In this document: positions 33,709 to 40,623 of the stretch, piece by piece | Numbering within the stretch: the first letter of the stretch is position 1 | Layout of the letters: every line of letters starts with the position of its first letter | DNA from: Arthrobacter sp. Leaf69 | Lineage (GTDB): Bacteria; Actinomycetota; Actinomycetes; Actinomycetales; Micrococcaceae | Assembly: GCF_001422645.1 (NCBI RefSeq) | Contig: NZ_LMLR01000004.1 | Coordinates: 1-40,623 of the forward strand | Reading direction: 5' to 3' | DNA: 40,623 nt | Program-made: the position numbers and the translations under genes | Notes under the pieces: model-generated | Databases searched by the model: none | The model's input: only the letters and a program-made list of their open reading frames with translations | What the model was told of the DNA's origin: nothing

Positions 33709-35526
33709 ATGGAATCGCCGATCTACAGCTACCTGCGCCGGGTCCACGCCGAAATCGCCCAGCTCAAGGACGGTTCGCCGTACAACACCATCCCGGCCAT
33801 GGCCAATGTGGACCCCAACAACTTCGGCATCGCCCTCGCCACCGTGGACGGCACGGTGTACGAGATCGGGGACACCCGCGAGGAATTCACCATCCAGTCC
33901 ATCTCCAAGCCCTTCACCTATGGGCTGGCCCTCGAGGACCTCGGCAGCGAGGCCGTGGACGCCAAAGTGGATGTGGAACCGTCGGGGGACTCCTTCAACG
34001 AGATCTCCCTGGCCGAAGGAACGGGCCGGCCCGCCAATGCGATGATCAACGCCGGCGCCCTCACAGCCACCTCGCTGATCACCGGGTCCGGCGGGCAGTC
34101 CGGTTTCAAACGGATCCTCAGCACATACTCCGCCTTCGCCGGCCGTCAGCTCTCGGTCAGCGAGAAGGTCTTCGAATCCGAGCTCAAGCACGGTCACCGC
34201 AACACGGCGCTCGCGTACCTGCTGCGCTCGTTCAACATCATTGAGGATGACCCGACGCCGGTCCTGGAGGACTATTTCCGCCAGTGCTCCGTCCTGGTGA
34301 ACTGCTTCGACCTTTCCATCATGGCCGCGACCCTCGCCAACGGCGGCCGGAATCCGCTCAGCGGCAAACAGGTGCTGGGCATCGGCCCGGTGGAACGCGT
34401 CCTGTCCGTCATGATGACCTCCGGCATGTACGACGACGCCGGAGCGTGGATCAGCAGCGTGGGCATGCCGGGAAAGAGCGGGGTGGCCGGCGGGATCATC
34501 GCCGTGCTGCCCGGCCAGGTGGGCCTCGCGGTCTATTCACCGCCGCTGGATGAGCACGGCAGCAGCGTCCGCGGCCTCGCCACCGCCCAGCGCCTCTCCC
34601 GGGACATGGAACTGCACTTCGTCCGCGCTGCCCGGACCGGCCGGTCCGCAATCCTTGCCGCTTACGACGTCACCGAGACGCCCTCGGGCATCCGCCGCAA
34701 TGACGAGGCCGCCGACGTGCTCCGCTCGCACGGCCACCGCGCCCGCGTGATCGAGCTCAACGGCGACCTCCTCTTCGCCGGAACCGAGTCCATGGTCCGG
34801 GAACTCAGCAGCCTTGAGGACGACGTCGAGCTGGTGGTCCTGGACCTGCGCCGCACCGACCAGGTCAGCGAGGTGGCCCTGCGCATGCTGGAAGCGTCAC
34901 GGGACGGACTCGCCGGCGCCGGCCGGGAGCTCGTGCTCATCGAGGCCCATGGGTCCGTGTCGGAGGCCCTCGGGAAGTCCGCGCAGCAGCCGGTGGCGTC
35001 CTTCGCGAGCCGGAACGCCGCCGTCGAATATTGCGAGAACCGCCTGCTGGAACGCTACGGGAACCGGCTGTTGCTGCCGGACCACGTGCCGGTCACCGCG
35101 TCGCCGGCCCTGGCGCCGCTGGACGAAGCGGATGCCGCGGCGCTGGAAGCCCTCATGACCCCAAAATCGTTCGACGACGGCGACGTCATCCGCCGTGTCG
35201 GGCTGCGGTTCGGCGGGGTCTACTTCATCACCTCCGGCAAGGTCAGCAGCACCTCCCCGGGACCCAGCGCAGAACGGGTCCAGCTCAATACCCTCAGCGC
35301 CGGCATGACGTTCGGCGAACTGGCGCTGGGAAGCGGCAGCAGGCAGGAGACCACGGTCCGGGCCATGGGGCCGGTGGAACTCATGGTGCTCAGCGCGGAG
35401 GCCATTTCCGAGCTGGAAAGCGCCGACCCGCGCCTGGCCATCGCCCTCTGGAAGGCCCTGACCCGGGACGCCTACACCCGGGTGGAGCAGTACCTGCGCG
35501 AGTCGGCGGTCCGGATCCGCGAGTAG
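33709..35526 (+). CDS. glsA: Glutaminase fused to STAS and cyclic-nucleotide-binding domains
   Basis: A 605-residue three-domain protein. Residues 1-310 are a beta-lactamase-fold glutaminase that hydrolyses glutamine to glutamate and ammonia; the catalytic S64-x-x-K67 pair lies in QSISKPF, and GRPANAMINAGAL, VLVNCFDLSIMAATLANGG and GMPGKSGVAGGI are family blocks. A STAS domain follows at about 344-450 (VIELNGDLLFAGTESMV, VELVVLDLRRTDQVSEVAL). A cNMP-binding domain lies at about 480-600, with the phosphate-binding segment FGELALGSGSRQETTVRA keeping the Glu and Arg positions. This suggests allosteric control by a cyclic nucleotide, although ligand binding is not proven. The chosen ATG follows TAGTGT (33696-33701) by 7 nt. 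The fusion is known from actinobacterial families but not explained. Confidence 0.92.
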   Translation: MESPIYSYLRRVHAEIAQLKDGSPYNTIPAMANVDPNNFGIALATVDGTVYEIGDTREEFTIQSISKPFTYGLALEDLGSEAVDAKVDVEPSGDSFNEISLAEGTGRPANAMINAGALTATSLITGSGGQSGFKRILSTYSAFAGRQLSVSEKVFESELKHGHRNTALAYLLRSFNIIEDDPTPVLEDYFRQCSVLVNCFDLSIMAATLANGGRNPLSGKQVLGIGPVERVLSVMMTSGMYDDAGAWISSVGMPGKSGVAGGIIAVLPGQVGLAVYSPPLDEHGSSVRGLATAQRLSRDMELHFVRAARTGRSAILAAYDVTETPSGIRRNDEAADVLRSHGHRARVIELNGDLLFAGTESMVRELSSLEDDVELVVLDLRRTDQVSEVALRMLEASRDGLAGAGRELVLIEAHGSVSEALGKSAQQPVASFASRNAAVEYCENRLLERYGNRLLLPDHVPVTASPALAPLDEADAAALEALMTPKSFDDGDVIRRVGLRFGGVYFITSGKVSSTSPGPSAERVQLNTLSAGMTFGELALGSGSRQETTVRAMGPVELMVLSAEAISELESADPRLAIALWKALTRDAYTRVEQYLRESAVRIRE

Positions 35527-35597
35527 CGGCCGCCGGCTTCACACGTTGTTTGCGCCCCACTTTGTTTGCTTGGGGCAACGGCTGGCAGACTGGGACT

Positions 35598-36359
35598 ATG
35601 GATTTCACGTCCCGCTATGTAGCCCTTGGCGATTCCTTTACGGAAGGCGTCGGCGACGACGACCCCACCCGCCCCAATGGTGTCCGGGGCTGGGCGGACC
35701 GGGTGGCCGAGCAGCTCGGCGCCGCCGATCCGGGCTTCGGGTATGCGAACCTCGCCATCCGCGGCCGGAAGGTCCGCCAGATCATGGCCGAACAGGTCGA
35801 TGCCGCCGTCGCCCTCAACCCCACCCTGGTGAGCATCTACGCCGGGGCCAACGATATCCTCCGGCCCAAGGTGGATATCGACGACCTCCTGGTGGACTAT
35901 GACGCCGGCATCCGCAAGCTCAAAGCCACCGGCGCGACCATTGTGATGTTCACCGGCTTTGATTCCCGTGGCTCGAAGATCTTTGGCACGACGCGCGGCC
36001 GGACCGCCATCTACAACGAACTGGTCCGCGGCATCGCCGGCGATCACGGCGCCCTCTTGGTGGACTACTGGCGTTTCAGCGAGTACTACGACTGGGGCAT
36101 GTGGGCCACCGACCGGATGCACATGTCCGCCGCCGGCCACGCGAACATGGCCAAGCGCGTCCTCACCGTCCTGGAGCACGACCACTCGATCGACGTTCCG
36201 CCCATGACCCCGGTTCCGGAACTCAGCCGGGCCGAGGCACTCCGCGCCAACGCCCGCTGGGTCCGGGAATTCGCCGGACCGTGGGTGGTCCGCCGGGTCA
36301 CGGGGAAGTCCTCAGGCGACGGTCTGGCACCGCGCTACCCCCGGCTCACGCACCTCTAA
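35598..36359 (+). CDS. SGNH/GDSL hydrolase, second paralogue
   Basis: A 253-residue SGNH hydrolase with GDSFTEG (residues 11-17), NLAIRGRK, AGANDIL and the D-x-x-H block (WATDRMHMS). It lacks a signal peptide. It is clearly related to the protein at 31917-32753 in the core but has a shorter C-terminal part. A CAGACT -10 (35586-35591) lies 6 nt before the ATG, with TTGTTT 18 bp upstream as a possible -35, and there is no Shine-Dalgarno sequence. Its TAA overlaps the stop of the convergent ApbE gene. Substrate unknown. Confidence 0.9.
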   Translation: MDFTSRYVALGDSFTEGVGDDDPTRPNGVRGWADRVAEQLGAADPGFGYANLAIRGRKVRQIMAEQVDAAVALNPTLVSIYAGANDILRPKVDIDDLLVDYDAGIRKLKATGATIVMFTGFDSRGSKIFGTTRGRTAIYNELVRGIAGDHGALLVDYWRFSEYYDWGMWATDRMHMSAAGHANMAKRVLTVLEHDHSIDVPPMTPVPELSRAEALRANARWVREFAGPWVVRRVTGKSSGDGLAPRYPRLTHL

Positions 36360-37210
36360 GCACGGAACCCCGGCGTCGCGAGCAGCTCCCCGCTGCCGAG
36401 GACGGCAAGCACCTCGACGTCCCAGCTGTCCGTGGCCCAGTTCAGCATCGGCCGTCCGCCGGCGACGATGGCCGTTGCCAGCACGTCCGCCGTGACAATG
36501 TCCGCGGCCGCCACCGACGCCTGGCGGAATTCGGAGCGGCGGAATTCCGTACGGCCCACTCCGGCCCGCCAAATGTGGTCTCCGCGTTCAGCCGTTCCGG
36601 ACGTCGCCAGCGCGGCGAAGCGGCCCGCGGCGCCCAGGGGGAAGCCCGAGAGGAGCGCCGCGCGATCCAGCGGATCCACGACGCCCGCCAGCCACGGGGA
36701 CCCGGTCCCCGGTGCCGGCGAGCCGCTCACCAGCACATCGCCGCCGGCGTTCAGGCACCAGTCCTCGACGCCGGCCGCCTGCAGGGCCGTAGCCGCCTGG
36801 TCGATCGCGTAGCCCTTGATGATTCCCGAGAGGTCCAGCACGCCGTCGGGCCGTTCGGGGGTGAAGAAACCGTCCGTCAGCAGCCGCCACCCCGTGGCGT
36901 CCGCAAAACGGGCGCGGAATGCCGCCGAGGCGTCCCGGAGCGTGACCTCCCCCCGGGCGAGCCGGCTCGCTTCGGAATCAGGACGGTAAAGGCTGAACAT
37001 CTCGTCCAGGCCGGCAAACACGCGTTCGACGGCGGCCGCGGCACCGTCCAGCACGCGTCCGGTGTCCTGCGGCGCAGCGCCGGCCGGCAGGGCGAGGCTG
37101 ATCACGGTTCCCATGCAATGGAAGGTCCTGCTTTTCAGGGCGGGACCGTTCGGGTTGGTGGCGCTTTGCGCCGGATGTGCGGCGGGCAAGGGCTTAAAGG
37201 TTGGCTGCAT
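36356..37210 (-). CDS. apbE: FAD:protein FMN transferase (ApbE family)
   Basis: A 284-residue ApbE-like enzyme. Motifs are MGTVISLALP (start of the domain), LDEMFSLYRPDSEASRL, the FAD/Mg-binding VLDLSGIIKGYAIDQA, LNAGGDVLVSG, LATSGTAERGDHI and the C-terminal TADVLATAIVAGG. No clear signal peptide or lipobox is seen, so the site of action is uncertain. It transfers FMN from FAD to a Thr/Ser in FMN-binding proteins; the gene directly upstream encodes such a protein, and the coding regions overlap by 17 bp. It completes the FNR-FMN_bind-ApbE operon. Confidence 0.92.
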   Translation of the reverse strand: MQPTFKPLPAAHPAQSATNPNGPALKSRTFHCMGTVISLALPAGAAPQDTGRVLDGAAAAVERVFAGLDEMFSLYRPDSEASRLARGEVTLRDASAAFRARFADATGWRLLTDGFFTPERPDGVLDLSGIIKGYAIDQAATALQAAGVEDWCLNAGGDVLVSGSPAPGTGSPWLAGVVDPLDRAALLSGFPLGAAGRFAALATSGTAERGDHIWRAGVGRTEFRRSEFRQASVAAADIVTADVLATAIVAGGRPMLNWATDSWDVEVLAVLGSGELLATPGFRA

Positions 37211-37667
37211 CGAGGGCTCCCTGAAGTGAACTTAGATAGGCGTCGCTGGTGACGGTGGCGCCGCTGATCGTCTGCACCTGGGCGGACTGTGCCTTGATCA
37301 CCTCGTCACGGAGCAGGGGCGCCGCCCGGTTGCTGATTTGCACGGATTTGCGGTCGTCGTCGGTCAACTGCAGCGCGGTGACATCCGTGATTGCCCCCGC
37401 GTTCACGGTGATCTGCACCTGAACGGTGCCGAAGCGGGTCTGCACCGCACTGCCGGCAAAGGTTCCGGTGGCCGTCGTCGCCGCCCCGGGACTGCCTCCG
37501 CTACTTCCCGGGGCGCCTCCGCTGATCCCGCTCGCGCCGGACGACGTGGCGGTTGACGCGGCCGCCGCCGCGCTTCCCGTGTCCGCGACGTGCGCTCCTG
37601 ACTGCCAGCCAGCCAGAAGAATCCCGGCGGATGCCAATGCTGCAGAAACCGCTGCCCGTATTCTCAC
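37194..37667 (-). CDS. Extracytoplasmic FMN-binding domain protein
   Basis: A 157-residue exported protein from GTG 37667. Residues 1-30 form a signal peptide or anchor (AAVSAALASAGILLAGW), followed by a Ser/Gly/Ala-rich linker to about 65. The FMN_bind domain (VQVQITVNAGAITDVTALQL) ends with the flavinylation motif SGAT (residues 135-138), in which T138 would carry covalent FMN placed by ApbE. It should accept electrons outside the membrane from the FNR membrane reductase. Its start overlaps the reductase stop (GTGA) and its end overlaps apbE, so the three proteins are co-made. Confidence 0.9.
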   Translation of the reverse strand: MRIRAAVSAALASAGILLAGWQSGAHVADTGSAAAAASTATSSGASGISGGAPGSSGGSPGAATTATGTFAGSAVQTRFGTVQVQITVNAGAITDVTALQLTDDDRKSVQISNRAAPLLRDEVIKAQSAQVQTISGATVTSDAYLSSLQGALDAANL

Positions 37668-39100
37668 CAGTCGAACCTTTCGTAGTGGAGTTGTTCGTCG
37701 CGGACACCGGCTGCGCGGGCCGCCCTGATCGCGCTGCGCGCCCAGGCATCGGGACCGCAGATATACACGTCGGCGTCGGCGATGTCCGGGTCGTAGCTGG
37801 CCAGCCGGTGCCCCGAATCAACCGCCGACTCAGGAAGCCAGCTCTGTTCGCCGGCGGACCGGGGGCCTGTGAGGTGGAAGAGAGTGGCGCCGCGGCGGCG
37901 GCAAAGTTCCAGGATTTCGTCACCCAGGTAGAGTTCTGGCTCACTGTGGCCGCGGAGCATCACCGTTGCGTTGCCCGGGTCGAAGGGCGTGCCCTCCAGC
38001 AGGGCGCGGATCGGGGTGATTCCGATGCCAGCGCCAATCAGCACGACGCGGTTCCGGCTGCGGGCCGCTGTGCTGAAGAGCCCGTAGGGCCCCTCGACGG
38101 CCACCCGGGTCCCGGGTTTCAGCCCCGCAAGCTGTGCCGACCCCCGGCCGAGATTGCGCACGGTAATCCGCAGTCGGCCCCGGCCCGCGGAGTCGAACAG
38201 CACGGGCTCTGCGGAGAGGCTGAACGGGTGCGGATGCCACCACATGCGCGGGGCCAGGAACCTCCAGATGAAAAACCGGCCGCCGTTCCCGGCCAATTCG
38301 TCGACGTGGCGGCCGGTCAGTTCAACACTGACGACGCCGGGAGCCTCCATGACGACGCGGCTCACCCTTAGCTGGTGCCGGACACTGGCCACCAGCGGCT
38401 CCAATAAGCGGTAGTGGGCCAGGGCGGCGCCGGTGATCACGCAGATGGCCAGCCAGTACCAGCGCTGCCAGGTGCCCTCGGCGAAGAGACCGCCGACGCT
38501 GAACTGATGCGGGATCGCGGTCAGCACCGCCGCATAGGTCAGCAGATGGACGACGTACCAGAACTCGTACGGGAGCCGGCGCCGGACCGTCACGACAGAG
38601 GTGACCACCACGGCTGTAAACAACACGATGGATACGATGGCGAGCCACATGTCCGGAACCAGGACCCAGAGTGCCACGAGCTCACTGACCGGATCGAGCC
38701 CTTCGGCCAGCCCATACCCGATCGCGATCAGGATTCCGTGCGCGAGCAGCAGGTAAAGCGACGGTTTGCCGAGCCGCCGGTGAAATTCGAGGGCGCGGTC
38801 ATGCCCGACAGCGCCGTCGATCAACGGAATACGTGCCACCAACAGCAGCATCAGGAGCACAAGATCCATCCCGACGAGGCCAGCGACGATACCCAATGCC
38901 GTGAAGGAGCCGGCGAGGGTCGAGAAACCGCCGGCGCCGCCGTCGGCCAGCCACAGCGCCACGGCAAGGGCCACCGAAGCGCAGGCGGCTACAGTCAGCA
39001 GATCTTCACGCAGCAAGCGGCTCCGGGCCCGGCCACGGAACCGCTCTACGGGAGTCCGGATCGTCGCGGCCGGCACGGCCTGCTGGGGTGAGGAATTCAT
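37664..39100 (-). CDS. Ferric-reductase-like transmembrane flavocytochrome (FNR family)
   Basis: A 478-residue membrane oxidoreductase. The N-terminal half has about six helices with a ferric-reductase pattern; H107, H121, H185 and H198 are placed to bind two hemes. The C-terminal half is an FAD/NAD(P) reductase with HPFSLSAEP (FAD), GPYGLF, LIGAGIGITPIRALLEG (nicotinamide) and ICGPDAW near the end. It would move electrons from cytosolic NAD(P)H through heme to the exported FMN protein. It is the first gene of the operon. A second DosR-like box lies about 60 bp upstream. No good ribosome-binding site is seen before ATG 39100. Confidence 0.9.
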   Translation of the reverse strand: MNSSPQQAVPAATIRTPVERFRGRARSRLLREDLLTVAACASVALAVALWLADGGAGGFSTLAGSFTALGIVAGLVGMDLVLLMLLLVARIPLIDGAVGHDRALEFHRRLGKPSLYLLLAHGILIAIGYGLAEGLDPVSELVALWVLVPDMWLAIVSIVLFTAVVVTSVVTVRRRLPYEFWYVVHLLTYAAVLTAIPHQFSVGGLFAEGTWQRWYWLAICVITGAALAHYRLLEPLVASVRHQLRVSRVVMEAPGVVSVELTGRHVDELAGNGGRFFIWRFLAPRMWWHPHPFSLSAEPVLFDSAGRGRLRITVRNLGRGSAQLAGLKPGTRVAVEGPYGLFSTAARSRNRVVLIGAGIGITPIRALLEGTPFDPGNATVMLRGHSEPELYLGDEILELCRRRGATLFHLTGPRSAGEQSWLPESAVDSGHRLASYDPDIADADVYICGPDAWARSAIRAARAAGVRDEQLHYERFDW

Positions 39101-39573
39101 GGTTCCACGGTCCGCCCGTGGCCTATCAATTGGCTGTGAATGCGCTGGGGTGCCGATGTGACTTTCGGCCCGATCGGCAGGAGGCCCTTATACACCTCCG
39201 AATACCGGATTGGCCTTTAATTCGTCAAGCTCGTAGACTTGGTAGGCGCTAGGTGGCGCGGAGCGTGTGCAATTGCTCCGGTTGGCGGGATCTGTCTGCA
39301 ATGTCGACAGTCCTGATGGCCGGTAGTTAGGGGCTCAAGTTGCGTGCACTCCTGTATTCGCCCAGCATCCCGGCACTTCGCAGCGGCTTTCCGAAAGGTT
39401 CCGCCGCCCGGTCGCCGTGGCCCGCAAACTTCGCCGCAGTGTTGAATGTAGCCGGTTTTCCCCGTCTGCCTGAACACCGCGGAACTACGTGCGGGCGCTG
39501 GACGCGGACGCCGCCTGTCGCACGGTTACGCGGGAACTCCGCAACCGTTTCATTTATTTTGAGGAGAGTCGTC
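39101..39573. other. Divergent intergenic region between the FNR operon and the ribosomal genes
   Basis: About 470 bases without a supported gene. Apart from the DosR-like box it contains a short inverted repeat CCACGG/CCGTGG (39105-39121) near the FNR start. Near the rpmB start lies a bulged hairpin (39523-39547: CGGTT, 2-nt bulge, GCGG, loop GAACT, CCGC, AACCG), followed by an A/T-rich stretch and the GAGGAG ribosome-binding site. I could not recognise a clear Zur box. Confidence 0.45.
39158..39171 (-). promoter_or_regulatory. Second DosR/DevR-like box, upstream of the FNR operon
   Basis: GTGACTTTCGGCCC (plus-strand reading) matches the box at 2731-2744 at 12 of 14 positions. It sits about 60 bp upstream of the FNR gene start. 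Regulation is inferred by similarity only; the right half diverges from the mycobacterial consensus. Confidence 0.35.
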
Positions 39574-39810
39574 ATGGCAGCACACTGCCAGGTGACCGGA
39601 GCCGAGCCGGGCTTTGGACACAGCATTTCGCACTCGCACCGACGCAACAAGCGTCGGTTCGACCCGAACATCCAGAAGAAGCGCTACTGGGTTCCGTCCC
39701 TGCGCCGTAATGTCACCCTGCAGGTCTCTGCACGTGGCATCAAGACCATCGACGTGCGTGGCATCGACGTCGTCGTAGCCGCCATCCTGGCACGAGGAGT
39801 GAAGCTCTAA
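39574..39810 (+). CDS. rpmB: 50S ribosomal protein L28, zinc-independent type
   Basis: A 78-residue L28 starting [20 protein letters not shown], with the basic block [10 protein letters not shown] and C-terminus [13 protein letters not shown]. Only one Cys is present (C5), so the paired CxxC zinc ligands of the C+ form are missing. GAGGAG lies upstream at 39561-39566. The stop TAA overlaps the ATG of rpmG. It heads a three-gene operon of zinc-free ribosomal paralogues, of a kind often expressed under zinc limitation in actinobacteria. Confidence 0.96.
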   Translation: MAAHCQVTGAEPGFGHSISHSHRRNKRRFDPNIQKKRYWVPSLRRNVTLQVSARGIKTIDVRGIDVVVAAILARGVKL

Positions 39811-39977
39811 TGGCTAAGGACAAGGACGTACGTCCGATCATCAAGCTCAAGTCGACCGCGGGCACGGGTTACACCTACGTGACGCGCAAGAACCGTCGTA
39901 ACGACCCGGACCGTATGGTTCTGAAGAAGTACGACCCCCGCATCCGCAAGCACGTCGAATTCCGAGAGGAGCGCTAA
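39810..39977 (+). CDS. rpmG: 50S ribosomal protein L33, zinc-independent type
   Basis: A 55-residue L33 ([20 protein letters not shown] start, [16 protein letters not shown] end) with no Cys, which is the form lacking the zinc ribbon. It begins in the stop codon of rpmB (TAATG) and is followed 4 bp later by rpsN. The GAGGAGTGAAG sequence at the rpmB end serves as its ribosome-binding site. Confidence 0.96.
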   Translation: MAKDKDVRPIIKLKSTAGTGYTYVTRKNRRNDPDRMVLKKYDPRIRKHVEFREER

Positions 39978-39981
39978 ACAC

Positions 39982-40287
39982 ATGGCTAAGAAGTCAATGA
40001 TCGCTAAGAACGAACAGCGTAAAGTCATCGTCGAGCGTTACGCTGCAAAGCGCCTCGAACTGAAGAAGGCTCTGGTTGACCCCAACTCGACCGACGAAGT
40101 TCGCGAAGCCGCTCGCCTCGGCCTGCAGAAGCTGCCCCGCAACGCCTCACCGGTACGTCTGCGTAACCGCGACATCATCGATGGCCGCCCGCGCGGTACC
40201 TTCCAGAAGTTCGGCATCTCCCGTGTTCGCTTCCGCGACATGGCTCACCGCGGTGAGCTCCCGGGCATCACGAAGTCTTCCTGGTAA
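39982..40287 (+). CDS. rpsN: 30S ribosomal protein S14, long zinc-independent type
   Basis: A 101-residue S14 ([20 protein letters not shown] start, [13 protein letters not shown] end). This is the long form without Cys; the zinc-binding form is about 61 residues with two CxxC pairs. AGAGGAG precedes the ATG. It ends the rpmB-rpmG-rpsN operon and is followed by a strong terminator. Confidence 0.96.
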   Translation: MAKKSMIAKNEQRKVIVERYAAKRLELKKALVDPNSTDEVREAARLGLQKLPRNASPVRLRNRDIIDGRPRGTFQKFGISRVRFRDMAHRGELPGITKSSW

Positions 40288-40314
40288 TTCAGTACCCCTG
40301 AAGCCAGTGGCTTG

Positions 40315-40348
40315 AAAAGGGCCGGCGCCTAGTGGCGCCGGCCCTTTT
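40315..40348 (+). terminator. Intrinsic terminator of the ribosomal operon
   Basis: AAAAGGGCCGGCGCC (40315-40329) pairs perfectly with GGCGCCGGCCCTTTT (40334-40348) around the loop TAGT. This is a 15-bp stem ending in a T-run, 27 bp after the rpsN stop. It is the clearest intrinsic terminator in the window and may work on both strands. Confidence 0.95.
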
Positions 40349-40349
40349 T

Positions 40350-40623
40350 GCATTTAGGGTCCGACGCCGGGCAACAGCGGTGCTGAGAGCGGTAGCTGCT
40401 TCGCGGGCAGGGGTGAGTGATGCACCGCACAAGGCCGGATTTCGCCGGTTCGCCCGGAGGAGGTCGGCTTGGGGGCTTGTTTTCCGTGTGGTGGCGGGGT
40501 TTTTGGGGTGTAGGGCCGGTGGTGGGGGTGGATTTGTGTGGGGGCTGTGTCGCGTGTACAGTTATTCGAGTCGCCGCCGCTGATGCGGAAAGATTGCGAC
40601 CGACCCCCTGATAAACGGCCTGA
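40350..40623. other. Right-edge region, G/T-rich, no gene supported
   Basis: About 270 bases with a marked G/T strand bias. Between 40496 and 40544 there are runs GGGG, GGGG, GGG, GGGGG and GGGGG separated by short spacers, able to form a G-quadruplex on the plus strand. The short open frames there have biased, repetitive composition and no recognised product. The next gene probably begins outside the window. Confidence 0.4.

Noticed and set aside
1..40623. Insertion sequences, prophage genes, tRNA or rRNA genes
   Set aside because: No transposase, integrase, phage structural gene, terminal inverted repeat or tRNA-like cloverleaf was recognised on reading both strands.

Overview
The window looks like a chromosomal segment of a high-GC actinobacterium, most likely Micrococcaceae (Arthrobacter, Pseudarthrobacter or a close relative). 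The support is strong G/C third-position bias, a truncated 13E12/DUF222-type HNH nuclease gene at the left edge, an RskA-type ECF sigma/anti-sigma pair beside a class F sortase, IdeR-like iron control, and many starts that look leaderless (TANNNT 6-7 nt before ATG). This assignment comes from gene content and style only; no database was searched.

Layout. 1-2605: the HNH gene start, a GIY-YIG-like protein and an amidohydrolase. 2731-6680: an overlapping operon of a STAS-like protein, a zinc alcohol dehydrogenase and a flavodoxin behind a DosR-like box, then a DUF4389 membrane protein. 6942-10123: a cell-surface module of DUF4397 protein, class F sortase, ECF sigma factor and anti-sigma factor. 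10207-14162: four redox enzymes (an SDR lacking the usual Tyr, a sulfite-oxidase-like molybdoenzyme, an NmrA-like protein and an aldo/keto reductase) with an 8-bp x 7 tandem repeat among them. 14203-19101: two related small membrane proteins, a YchJ-like protein, a membrane-protein gene broken by a 7-nt deletion inside a 27-bp tandem repeat, and a long acyl-CoA dehydrogenase.

19413-25404 holds the most notable system: a tightly coupled jetA-jetB-jetC operon (Wadjet / MksFEB-type SMC complex; kleisin, KITE and SMC-like ATPase). No jetD/mksG nuclease lies next to it or anywhere else in the window. Either this is a nuclease-less condensin or its nuclease is encoded elsewhere. JetB carries an unusual acidic tail of about 90 residues.

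25434-31568: an FBP/FusB-like zinc-finger protein, then an iron-siderophore uptake operon (lipoprotein, two permeases, ATPase, siderophore-interacting reductase) behind an IdeR/DtxR-like box. 31917-36359: two paralogous SGNH hydrolases flanking YciI-like, MarR and glutaminase-STAS-cNMP fusion genes, all with leaderless-type starts. 36356-39100: an extracytosolic flavin electron-transfer operon (membrane ferric-reductase-like FNR, FMN-binding protein, ApbE flavin transferase) with a second DosR-like box upstream. 39574-40287: rpmB-rpmG-rpsN encoding cysteine-poor (zinc-independent-type) L28, L33 and S14, closed by a strong terminator. The last 270 bases hold no gene that I can support.
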